Below, piece after piece: positions 29,681 to 37,243 of a stretch of DNA of 64,000 nt (the stretch's first letter is position 1; each line of letters begins with the position of its first letter). The notes below the pieces were generated by a model that worked only from the letters and a program-made list of their open reading frames with translations, was not told where the DNA came from and did not search any database. Origin of the DNA: Halieaceae bacterium (lineage in GTDB: Bacteria > Pseudomonadota > Gammaproteobacteria > Pseudomonadales > Halieaceae); NCBI GenBank assembly GCA_902518075.1, contig CABYEX010000001.1, positions 1 through 64,000 of the forward strand, written 5' to 3'. The translations under genes were made by a program, and so were the position numbers.

Positions 29681-29838
29681 CGACAGGTGGTTTGTCTCCA
29701 GCATGCACGCGGATAATTTAGGCTGTCACGAAAACTTTATTCACTTTGAGAGGTTGCGTGATAGTTTAGTTGACGGATGTCCTTGCTCCCTAGCAGCAGA
29801 AGGGCAATTAGCTAAGTAAGAAAGAGAGGTAACCTTTG

Positions 29839-30597
29839 ATGGTCAAATCAGTACTACAGTTTTTTTTAGTCTTAAGTGCCTTAATGGCTACTCAGTTGGG
29901 TAAAGCGGACAATCATGCGGCGATGCCTGCTTATGGCGGCGTGGAGGTTTATGCATGTGACTTTGCAGAAGGCAAAGACATGGATGACCTGATGCAAGTT
30001 GCGAAGAAATGGGATAAATGGGCAAAAAAAAATCACTCAAAGGCGTACGCCGGGCATGTTCTAACGCCCTTTTTCTCTGATGGATCTGATGCTGGCGTTT
30101 ATTGGGTTGGATTCTCTGATAGCTTCTCTGACCAAGGTATCGTTCTTGAAGAGTGGTTAGAAAAAGGTGGCGACCTCCAAAAAGAGTTTGACTCAGTTAT
30201 TCCATGCAACTCTCACTCACAGCTCGCCTGGGTAAGAGTCAGGGATGTTGCGGAAGCTCCGTTAAGCACTGGTGTAGTTGATTTTGCAGGTTGCTCGTGG
30301 TTACCCGAAGCCACCCAAGAAAAAATGGCAGCTGCGGACGCGGAAATGAACAAGTTCCTTGATCAAGTTGGAATCACCGCTCGCATTTATAGATGGTACC
30401 CGATGCAAGGCAATCCGGCCGACGGTTTGGATTTCTATCAAGCACGATGGCATGACTCACTCGCAGCAAAGGGCAGCGATAATGATCTGTATGTTAGAAA
30501 CGGCGGCGTGCAGTTGGAGAATAAGCTCTATGATCCAGTCATGAAGTGTTTTGGTGGTCCGTCCGCCCTCTACACCGCAGTTGGAGGTTCGGAGTAA
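29839..30597 (+). CDS. Secreted protein of unknown function, paralogue of the gene at 27766
   Basis: A 252-residue protein with a signal peptide (VKSVLQFFLVLSALMATQLG). Like its relative it has two halves with cysteines at matching places: VEVYACDFAEGKDMDDLMQV to VIPCNSHSQ, and VVDFAGCSWLPEATQEKMAA to VMKCFGGPSAL. The first half has a WVGFSDSFSDQG segment and the second a YQARWHDS segment; both fit a small alpha-beta (ferredoxin-like) fold, as inference. The ATG at 29839 follows an AGAGAGG ribosome site. A strong terminator follows. I know no assigned function. Confidence 0.7.
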   Translation: MVKSVLQFFLVLSALMATQLGKADNHAAMPAYGGVEVYACDFAEGKDMDDLMQVAKKWDKWAKKNHSKAYAGHVLTPFFSDGSDAGVYWVGFSDSFSDQGIVLEEWLEKGGDLQKEFDSVIPCNSHSQLAWVRVRDVAEAPLSTGVVDFAGCSWLPEATQEKMAAADAEMNKFLDQVGITARIYRWYPMQGNPADGLDFYQARWHDSLAAKGSDNDLYVRNGGVQLENKLYDPVMKCFGGPSALYTAVGGSE

Positions 30598-30605
30598 AAT
30601 ACGTC

Positions 30606-30639
30606 CATCCCTTTCGTTTTTTCGGGAGGGATGTTTTTT
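30606..30639 (+). terminator. Rho-independent terminator
   Basis: CATCCCT pairs with AGGGATG, followed by six T. It stands 9 nt after the stop of the secreted-protein gene. Confidence 0.85.
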
Positions 30640-30689
30640 CGCAGGGAATCACTTTCTAAGGTATCTGCCCCGCAACGATGTCCACAAAT

Positions 30690-31076
30690 TCACTGACTGA
30701 AGTTCAATTCGACGCCGTTTCCGACAGGATCAGTTACTTCTATCTGGGTAAAAACTCCGCCACCCAAATTGAAATCTCGGCGCGTATACAACACGTGTAG
30801 ATTTTTAAGTTTGTTAATAAACGCCTCTAAGCCGACGCACGAAAATGCGACGTGGTCGAGGTACCCCTTTTCAAATTTTGGAGTCTCTGCGATGACGTTC
30901 CATTCCATCAAATGCAAAACGGGTGAGTCTTCCAAATAAAGCCAATAACCATGAATCGGCAAATCTGGTCTAAAACCCTCAGTAAGACCGATGACCTCTA
31001 GGTAAAAATTCCTCACATCCTCCAACACAGGCCTCGGCGCGCGTATGTTGAAGTGGTTGAAGGCTAAAACACCCAT
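30690..31076 (-). CDS. VOC (glyoxalase/dioxygenase) superfamily protein
   Basis: A 128-residue single-module VOC protein: FNHFNIRAPRPVLEDVRNFY, then the strand HGYWLYLEDSPVLHLMEW and the C-terminal FTQIEVTDPVGNGVELNFSQ. Candidate metal ligands are His in FNHFNI, His in YLDHVAFSC, and Glu in GVELNF. Enzymes of this type are lyases, isomerases or dioxygenases; the substrate is open. A copy of the dispersed repeat lies 57 nt upstream of its start. Confidence 0.85.
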   Translation of the reverse strand: MGVLAFNHFNIRAPRPVLEDVRNFYLEVIGLTEGFRPDLPIHGYWLYLEDSPVLHLMEWNVIAETPKFEKGYLDHVAFSCVGLEAFINKLKNLHVLYTRRDFNLGGGVFTQIEVTDPVGNGVELNFSQ

Positions 31077-31133
31077 GCGAGGCCCAGTGGGTCAGTCATA
31101 CGACATTACCGTACTGATCCGAGCGCTTTTTTT

Positions 31134-31211
31134 CAATTCCACTCCCTAATGTATCTGGGCGGTAACCATCACAATCACAACGAAGGTTAGCCCCCCCCGG
31201 GGGGGGGCTGC
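31134..31211 (+). repeat. Dispersed repeat, copy 2, with C8/G9 palindrome
   Basis: Begins CAATTCCACTCCCTAATG and continues TATCTGGGCGGTAACCATC, ACAATCACAACGAAGGTTAG, then eight C and nine G. The first 26 nt match copy 3 at 25 positions. The C/G run forms a perfect palindrome AGC...GCT. It lies upstream of the VOC gene and downstream of the methyltransferase gene. Confidence 0.8.
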
Positions 31212-31281
31212 GTATATGTAGGAAAAAGTCTGCGTCACCCGAAACAATTGGGGTCGCCACTTCTGGTATGCGACTCCAATT

Positions 31282-32343
31282 TCAACGGCGGGCTTGCAAA
31301 ACTAAATTATTATCCGTTTCCGCCGCAAGATTCACGTCCGAAAAGCCCGCTGACGAGAGCAATTCCATTAGCCTTTTTGGTCCCGCCTGAGGCCCTAACC
31401 CCAAACCAACCGGCTGTGCTTTTGAGGCGGGGACGCAAACCAAAGTACCAAATCCATAGAACATTCCGGCGCCGGGGTTATTCTCAATGTTATTTTGTAA
31501 GCCATCTAATGCCATCGGCTCTACTACCATAAAGGTCCCGTCATCTGTCAGCTTCTCCCGTATTGCTTTAGCAACACCAACGGGATCTCCCATGTCATGC
31601 CAGGCATCAAAAATACACGCCAGATCGTAACCTTCGTTACTTACGTCTGCTGCATCTGCGACGAAGAATTCCACATTTTTTAAACCTTGCGATTCTGCCC
31701 TTTTTCGAGCCTCCTCTATTGAGGGCGCGTGGAAATCGTATGCATGTATGATTGAGTTTGGGAAATTTTCTGCCATCAAAATCGAAGAGGTGCCGAGCCC
31801 GCAACCGATATCAGCTATTTTTGCTCCGTTCCTTAGCTTTTCTTCAACTCCCTCTAGCGCAGGAATCCACTCTTCTAACAAATGAGTTGCATACGCGGGG
31901 CGAAAAAATCTTTCTGTCCCACAGAAACAACACTCATGATGCTCGCCCCAGGGCCTTCCCCTCCCTGTTTTGAAGACATCAATTGCGATATCTTGGTTTA
32001 CAAATTGACCAACAACTCCCTGTATTAATCCTTGAATGCAGGTCGGCTCGTTTTCTCTTGCAAATACCGCTGCCTGCTCAGGCGATAAACTGAATAACTG
32101 ACGATCGTCGTCATATGTAACGTAACCTCTGGCAGCGTTAGAGGACAGCCACTCCAACAGGTAGCGCTCATCAACTTGCGATTCAATGGCTATGCTTGAA
32201 ACCGTCGCGGGTCCCAGTCTATCCATGGCTCGATAAACACCAGTTTGGTCTCCAAGATAGGACATCATGATTGCGACTGACCCAGCCACATCATTAAAAA
32301 CGCTACCAAACAACTCCATTACTTTTCCATGATCAGCACTCAT
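31282..32343 (-). CDS. SAM-dependent methyltransferase with N-terminal winged-helix domain
   Basis: A 353-residue class I methyltransferase. The first 100 residues form a helical winged-helix-like part (VYRAMDRLGPATVSSIAIES, LLEWLSSNAARGYV), as in dimerising O-methyltransferases. Motif I is IADIGCGLGTSS at about 195, followed by acidic YDFH and the motif FVADAADVSN. This organisation resembles a family known from actinobacterial Rv2258c-like proteins. I choose the ATG at 32343 with a GAAGGAAAAG ribosome site; an ATG 17 codons earlier lacks one. Substrate unknown. A repeat copy lies 61 nt upstream. Confidence 0.85.
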   Translation of the reverse strand: MSADHGKVMELFGSVFNDVAGSVAIMMSYLGDQTGVYRAMDRLGPATVSSIAIESQVDERYLLEWLSSNAARGYVTYDDDRQLFSLSPEQAAVFARENEPTCIQGLIQGVVGQFVNQDIAIDVFKTGRGRPWGEHHECCFCGTERFFRPAYATHLLEEWIPALEGVEEKLRNGAKIADIGCGLGTSSILMAENFPNSIIHAYDFHAPSIEEARKRAESQGLKNVEFFVADAADVSNEGYDLACIFDAWHDMGDPVGVAKAIREKLTDDGTFMVVEPMALDGLQNNIENNPGAGMFYGFGTLVCVPASKAQPVGLGLGPQAGPKRLMELLSSAGFSDVNLAAETDNNLVLQARR

Positions 32344-32404
32344 ATCTTTTCCTTCTTTTTTGTTAAGCCAGTCGGTTGAGTTTGGGCCAAACATGGGCGG
32401 TGGG

Positions 32405-32470
32405 CAATTCCACCCCCTAATGTATCTGGGCGGTAATCATCACGATTACAAAAGCAGTTAGACCCCCCAG
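32405..32470 (+). repeat. Dispersed repeat, copy 3
   Basis: CAATTCCACCCCCTAATG, TATCTGGGCGGTAATCATC, ACGATTACAAAAGCAGTTAG, then a run of C. Nearly identical to copy 2 in its first 35 nt and more diverged after. It lies between the methyltransferase start and the sulfotransferase stop. Confidence 0.78.
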
Positions 32471-32570
32471 GTACCCCATGTACTCTGACATGACCTCTCA
32501 CATTGAGATAACTCTCTGGTAACGTTTTTGGGGGTTACAGGTGGTTGCGCAAGCGGTGGGTGTTACTTAA

Positions 32571-35090
32571 TCACTGGTTATCGACTCTTAGATGATCTAA
32601 GGCGCCATTAAGAAAGGGCAGGTATCGCTTCCACTTTTCTGAGCTTCCCTGATATACCTTCTGCCGAACTTGCATAGCAGATGCTGTAGCAACGCCTCTA
32701 ATGTTGTTTTGCGGCGATAAGCAAGCGTCATCCCACCCAAGCCCCAGATGATCTATTAGGTTGCGGGTTTCCTCCTCTTGATTCTCTGTTAACGCGTCGT
32801 AATCCAGGTCATAGATTCTGTTGGGCAGCGTCAGGCACCAATATTTCATTAGATCTTGATATAGCTCGTGATAGTGCAGAATGTCATCAAGGCTGTAACA
32901 ATAGCCCAGAGAGTCATTGACAAAATATTGTGTGTAATTTGCCCAGCAGACCGCCGCTGGATCTCTTTTCACATGAATTATTTTAACTTCTGGGAGGGCC
33001 GTTGCGATTAGACCGAGAAAGCGAAAATTCTGTGGCATCTTATCTGTAACGATGGCGTTGCCTTCTGAGCGTTTCTGTAATGCATTTCGATACTGCTCTC
33101 TGAAGGTCGTGAGAGCTTCTCTATCGATTGGCGTTTGATCAACCACCAATGAACTTCCAAATTGGGATACAAAAGGAAGTTCTCCTGCGCCCGTGACCAG
33201 CGGATGCGATGAAATGATTTGCTCTACCAATGTCGTACCGGAACGAGGCATACCCACTGTGAAAACAGGGGCAGGTTCAGTGGCAACAATTGTTGGCTCA
33301 AAAGTATGTCCAACCATGCGTGGGTAACTCGCTTTGAGCCTCTCAAATAACTTCTTATCTTGTGCTTTTTCATAACCCAACTGTTTTTTGCGCAGAGCAT
33401 TGCCCTCAGCGTAAAACTGGAAAGCAGTGGCATAATCTTGCAGATCCTCAGCGGCTTTAGCTAAGGCAAAGCAAATGTGGCAACGATTTTTCTCAGAACT
33501 AACAGGGTCACGATAAAGCGCGTGCATCTGACAGAACTGCTCATCCTCCGATAAAAACTTCTTCGTGGTCGCCAGATTACGGTGGGCTTCGGCATAGTCA
33601 GGCTTCAATGCTATCGCTTTTCTATAGCTGGCTTCAGCTTCGTCTAGTCTGCCCAGTACTCTGAGCGTGTTACCCAAGTTGTTGTGGGCTTCGGCATAGT
33701 CAGGCTTCAGGACTATCGCTTGTCTCAGGCTAGCCTCAGCTTCGTCTAACCTTCCTAGCTCTTTGAGCGTGTTGCCCAAGTTGTTGTGGGCTTCGGCATA
33801 GTCAGGCTTCAGGGCTATCGCTTGTCTACGGCTTGTTTCAGCTTCGTCTAACCTTCCTAGCTCTCGGAGCGTGTTACCCAAGTTGTTGTGGGCTTCGGCA
33901 AAATCAGGATTAAGTGCTATCGCTTGTCTAAGGCTAGCCTCAGCTTCGTCTAAACCTCCTAGCTCTAGGAGCGTGTTACCCAAATTGTTGTGGGCTTCGG
34001 CCAAATCAGGATTCAGTGCTATCGCTTGTCTAAGGCTAGCTTCAGCTTCGTCTAACCTTCCTAGCTCTATGAGCGTGTTACCCAAGTTGTTGTGGGCTTC
34101 AGCATAGTCAGGCTTAAGTGCTATCGCTTTTCTATAGCTGGCTTCAGCTTCGTCTAACCTGCCTAGCGCCTTGAGCGCGGCACCCAAGTTACTGTGGGCT
34201 TCGGCATAGTCAGGCTTCAGTGCTATCGCTTTTCTATAGCTGGCTTCAGCTTCGTCTAGTCTGCCCAGTACCTTGAGCGTGTTACCCAAGTTATAGTGGG
34301 CTTCAGCATAGCCTGGCTTCAGTGTTATCGCGTTTCTATCGCTAGCTTCAGCCTCGTCTAGTCTGCCCAGTACCTTAAGCGTGTTACCCAAGTTATAGTA
34401 GGCTTCAGCATAGTCAGGCTTCAGTGCTATCGCTTCTCTAAGGCTAGCCTCAGCCTCTTCTAACCGCCCTAGTTCTGCGAGCGTGGCACCCAAGTTACTA
34501 TGGGCTTCAGCATCCTGTGGTGATAGGTCTACAGCTTCCTGCAGGGGCAAAAATGATTCGTTTACTCTTCCAGCCTGTTTGAAAACAGCCCCCAACACCT
34601 TCCATCCAAATGGATGTTTGGGGAACTGTTGAGTGAGTAATTTGGCGAGTTCTTCAGCTTCTTCCAATTTGCCCGTCTGATAATGCTCCAGAAGATTGTT
34701 GAGTTGACTATATGGTGGCTCTGCACCTGATGAACCGACCTTTAGCCGCTGTTTGATAGCGTGCAGCTTGTCTAAGGACACTCCAGACCTCTCTCCCTCA
34801 ACCAAGACACGCTTGGCCTCCTCAAAACGCTCCAGCTTTATCAGCGCATCTATGTAGCTCAGCCAAAACTGCTCTATCTGGGGATTAGTTTCCAAAGCCA
34901 GCTTGAAGAGGGGAATAGCTTCAAGAGGCTTACCAACCGCCACAGCCAACGCACCCAAATTATGGTTGGCATCAGGATGATTGGGCTGGGCTTGCAGGAT
35001 TGCACGATAAAAGCGTTCAGCTTCTTGCAGCTTACCTTCTGTGTGTGTCGCAACGGCTTGATGCAATGCTTGGTCTACTGTCAGTTCCAT
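32571..35090 (-). CDS. TPR-repeat sulfotransferase
   Basis: An 839-residue fusion. Residues 1-190 carry irregular TPR units. About 190-520 is a run of nine almost identical 34-residue TPRs (GRLDEAEASLRQAIALKPDYA then EAHNNLGNTL). The C-terminal third is a sulfotransferase: PAPS loop VGMPRSGTTLVEQI, later IHVKRDPAAVCWANYTQYF (3'-phosphate binding). This matches marine TPR-sulfotransferases that transfer sulfate from PAPS to a sugar or protein; target unknown. The DNA repeats are so alike that unit number could change by recombination. No signal peptide is seen. A 6-nt microsatellite lies upstream. Confidence 0.9.
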   Translation of the reverse strand: MELTVDQALHQAVATHTEGKLQEAERFYRAILQAQPNHPDANHNLGALAVAVGKPLEAIPLFKLALETNPQIEQFWLSYIDALIKLERFEEAKRVLVEGERSGVSLDKLHAIKQRLKVGSSGAEPPYSQLNNLLEHYQTGKLEEAEELAKLLTQQFPKHPFGWKVLGAVFKQAGRVNESFLPLQEAVDLSPQDAEAHSNLGATLAELGRLEEAEASLREAIALKPDYAEAYYNLGNTLKVLGRLDEAEASDRNAITLKPGYAEAHYNLGNTLKVLGRLDEAEASYRKAIALKPDYAEAHSNLGAALKALGRLDEAEASYRKAIALKPDYAEAHNNLGNTLIELGRLDEAEASLRQAIALNPDLAEAHNNLGNTLLELGGLDEAEASLRQAIALNPDFAEAHNNLGNTLRELGRLDEAETSRRQAIALKPDYAEAHNNLGNTLKELGRLDEAEASLRQAIVLKPDYAEAHNNLGNTLRVLGRLDEAEASYRKAIALKPDYAEAHRNLATTKKFLSEDEQFCQMHALYRDPVSSEKNRCHICFALAKAAEDLQDYATAFQFYAEGNALRKKQLGYEKAQDKKLFERLKASYPRMVGHTFEPTIVATEPAPVFTVGMPRSGTTLVEQIISSHPLVTGAGELPFVSQFGSSLVVDQTPIDREALTTFREQYRNALQKRSEGNAIVTDKMPQNFRFLGLIATALPEVKIIHVKRDPAAVCWANYTQYFVNDSLGYCYSLDDILHYHELYQDLMKYWCLTLPNRIYDLDYDALTENQEEETRNLIDHLGLGWDDACLSPQNNIRGVATASAMQVRQKVYQGSSEKWKRYLPFLNGALDHLRVDNQ
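33577..34500 (-). repeat. Nine tandem 102-bp coding repeats
   Basis: DNA units of 102 bp encode the near-identical TPRs of the sulfotransferase. Neighbouring units differ at only a few bases, pointing to recent duplication or gene conversion. Confidence 0.8.
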
Positions 35091-35448
35091 TTTAATTACT
35101 CAAGCCCTCGCCGGAGATGGAGATGGAGATGGAGACACCTTTAGGCAATCAGAGGACAAAGACTACTTTTACTCCGCTTACCCTTAAAAAATAGGCGGAA
35201 GGCGCGCCTTTAAGGTGACCTAAATATCTTGAGGCGGTAATCTTCACAATCACAACGGCGGTTAGCCCCCTCCCCCCCCTGCAAAAATCCTCAGACACGC
35301 CAAAAGTACAGCACGCCTCTGCACAACCGGCGAGGGTTATTCCTGCAGCGATCGATGGTCTTTACCCCCGATATCGCGGAGTGAGTTGGGGAGTGACGTT
35401 CTTAACTAATTTATAAGTGACTGAATTATATATATTATAGGATTAATA
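35091..35448. other. Gap between sulfotransferase and tRNA-Thr
   Basis: Holds a hexanucleotide microsatellite (GGAGAT, 3.5 units, 35113-35135) in the leader of the sulfotransferase gene, and dispersed repeat copy 4. 35400-35448 is very AT-rich. No gene is visible. Confidence 0.6.
35219..35280 (+). repeat. Dispersed repeat, copy 4
   Basis: CCTAAATATCTTGAGGCGG, TAATCTTCACAATCACAACG, GCGGTTAGCCCCC then CT-rich. It keeps the core and the C-run but has a one-base insertion and a TGA within the frame seen in copies 2 and 3. It lies 128 nt upstream of the sulfotransferase start. Confidence 0.75.
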
Positions 35449-35524
35449 TGGTGCCGGAGATAGGAGTCGAACCTACGACCTTCGCATTACGAATGCGCTG
35501 CTCTACCAACTGAGCTACACCGGC
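35449..35524 (-). tRNA. tRNA-Thr(CGT)
   Basis: 76 nt including an encoded CCA. The acceptor GCCGGTG pairs with CTCCGGC (one U-U mismatch). The D-arm is GCTCAGTTGGTAGAGC, the anticodon loop is TTCGTAA with anticodon CGT, and the T-loop is TTCGACT. It closely resembles E. coli thrW, a known integration target for phages and islands. Its 3' end faces the AT-rich block at lower coordinates. Confidence 0.96.
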
Positions 35525-35691
35525 ACGGGCCGCGGATGTTAAGGAAAAGCCCTGTCCGGCTCAATACCCCCTGATCCAAAGCGCGAAGGAATGGCTGATC
35601 ACATTACACCGACAGGCATCGCCTCTCATTTTCACCATTTTGTGTTCGTATACGCATGGTTTAATGCCAGCATGAATACAGGTCTCTCCAC

Positions 35692-36663
35692 GTGAACCGA
35701 TATCTGGTAACTGGCGCCGCTGGGTTTATTGGCGCCAGTGTTGCGCAAGCGCTGCTCAAGGCGGGCTGTGAGGTTGTGGGCGTCGACAGTCTCAATGACT
35801 ATTACGACGTCAGTCTCAAGCAATATCGACTGAAACCTCTAATCGACCACTCCAGGTTTTCCTTTGTTCAGGGTGACCTCTCTGATGGTCAGATCGTTGA
35901 CTTGCTCTTTGCTCAGTACGATTTTGACTGCGTGCTGCACCTCGCGGCACAAGCGGGGGTCCGGTATTCTCTGGAGAACCCAGAGGCCTATATCCAAAGC
36001 AATATAGTCGGCTTCCAGTACCTCATTGATGCTTGCCGCGCAAAGCCTCCCGCGCATTTCGTATTCGCCTCTTCCAGCTCTGTCTACGGGAACAGCGACA
36101 GGGAATGGTTCTCCGAGACGGACCCCACCGACACACCGGTCAGCCTGTATGCGGCGACCAAAAAATCCAACGAGATGGTGGCCAGCACCTACGCTCATCT
36201 CCATGGTCTGCCATCGACCGGGCTCCGCTTCTTTACCGTTTACGGCCCTGCCGGACGGCCTGATATGGCCTACTTCGGCTTTACCAAAGCCATCGTCGGA
36301 GGCACGCCGATTCAGGTATTCAACGAAGGTCAGCTCGAGCGAGACTTTACCTACATCGATGACATTGTGAGTGGTGTGGTAGCGGCCGCTGCAACGCCGC
36401 CGTCAGATCTTGAAGTACCCTATCGCTTGCTCAACCTAGGCAATCATCAGCCCGTTAAGCTCGCGGAATTTATTGCCACGCTGGAAGGTCTGTTAGGCAA
36501 AGAAGCCAACAAACAGCTGGCGGGTATGCAGCCCGGCGATGTCTATCGCACCGCAGCTAATATCGATGCGGCGAAGGCGTTGGTGGGCTTCGAACCCAGC
36601 ACTGATCTCGCCACCGGGCTCGGGCACTTCGTGGCGTGGTACCGCGACTACTACCAGGTGTGA
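35692..36663 (+). CDS. NAD-dependent sugar epimerase, probable UDP-glucuronate 4-epimerase
   Basis: A 323-residue extended SDR. The NAD loop is VTGAAGFIGASVAQALL, then GVDSLNDYYDVSLKQYRL, the segment typical of UDP-glucuronate epimerases (CapI/WbpP-like), ASSSSVYGNS, and the catalytic YAATK. The C-terminal half holds TVYGPAGRPDMAYFGFTKAI and FTYIDDIVSGVV. It would make UDP-galacturonate for surface polysaccharide. The start is a GTG at 35692. It stands alone after the tRNA, convergent with the VOC gene 9 nt away. Confidence 0.88.
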   Translation: MNRYLVTGAAGFIGASVAQALLKAGCEVVGVDSLNDYYDVSLKQYRLKPLIDHSRFSFVQGDLSDGQIVDLLFAQYDFDCVLHLAAQAGVRYSLENPEAYIQSNIVGFQYLIDACRAKPPAHFVFASSSSVYGNSDREWFSETDPTDTPVSLYAATKKSNEMVASTYAHLHGLPSTGLRFFTVYGPAGRPDMAYFGFTKAIVGGTPIQVFNEGQLERDFTYIDDIVSGVVAAAATPPSDLEVPYRLLNLGNHQPVKLAEFIATLEGLLGKEANKQLAGMQPGDVYRTAANIDAAKALVGFEPSTDLATGLGHFVAWYRDYYQV

Positions 36664-36672
36664 TCCCCTGCG

Positions 36673-37224
36673 CTACGGCGCGTTACTCAGCTCGTACAAC
36701 AGTATGGCATGACCCCCCGGGCTGGTAATCATCGCCTCGCGGAATAGCATACCCTCTGGGGTGACGTCCGTCACCGTCTCACTCACTGGCGCCCCCGCGG
36801 CTGCGGCAAGCGCCAGCGTGTTATCTATACTAATAACCTCGACCACTGTGACAACAGAATTAGGCTCGTCAGGGTCCGGCCCTGGGGCCTCGGGGTGCTC
36901 AATCAAAAACAACCCCCGAGCTTCAGTGGAGGTCGACAACAATGCCCGGCGAATCGGTTTGGAGGCATCGATGTTAAATACAGGCCCTAAAAATGGCTCG
37001 CCGCCCGGCGGTAACGTGCCTTCATAATTGAGCGTGAAGCCAATCACTCGGGTAAAAAAAGAAATCGACTTATTGAGGTCTGGCGTCATCAGCGAGATGC
37101 GCTTGATTCGGGAGGTCTGCGCCTCGGCAGACACGGCCAGCAGACAACACAGCAGAGCCATGCCGATAAGCTGTGGCCAGGGCATACTGTGCTTAACCAT
37201 GGCTTTCATTTCATACTGCAGCAT
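36673..37224 (-). CDS. Exported VOC superfamily protein
   Basis: A 183-residue protein with a signal peptide (IGMALLCCLLAVSAEAQ) followed by one VOC module: IKRISLMTPDLNKSISFFTR, GFTLNYEG, and a C-terminal GHAILLYEL strand. VOC enzymes are normally cytoplasmic, so export is unusual. An AGGAG site lies 8 nt before the ATG at 37224. It follows the larger exported VOC gene and is probably co-transcribed with it. Confidence 0.8.
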   Translation of the reverse strand: MLQYEMKAMVKHSMPWPQLIGMALLCCLLAVSAEAQTSRIKRISLMTPDLNKSISFFTRVIGFTLNYEGTLPPGGEPFLGPVFNIDASKPIRRALLSTSTEARGLFLIEHPEAPGPDPDEPNSVVTVVEVISIDNTLALAAAAGAPVSETVTDVTPEGMLFREAMITSPGGHAILLYELSNAP

Positions 37225-37243
37225 TGACGCGTCTCCTGTTAGC

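Noticed and set aside
33577..34500. CRISPR-like regular DNA repeats
   Set aside because: The 102-bp period is an exact multiple of three and encodes TPR units in one open frame; there are no unique spacers and no cas genes.
29636..35280. Integron cassette array with attC sites
   Set aside because: The repeats end in GTTAG, which recalls the attC core, but the next bases do not fit the GTTRRRY rule. No matching RYYYAAC partner gives the attC hairpin, and no integrase is present. The repeat finding is kept without this label.
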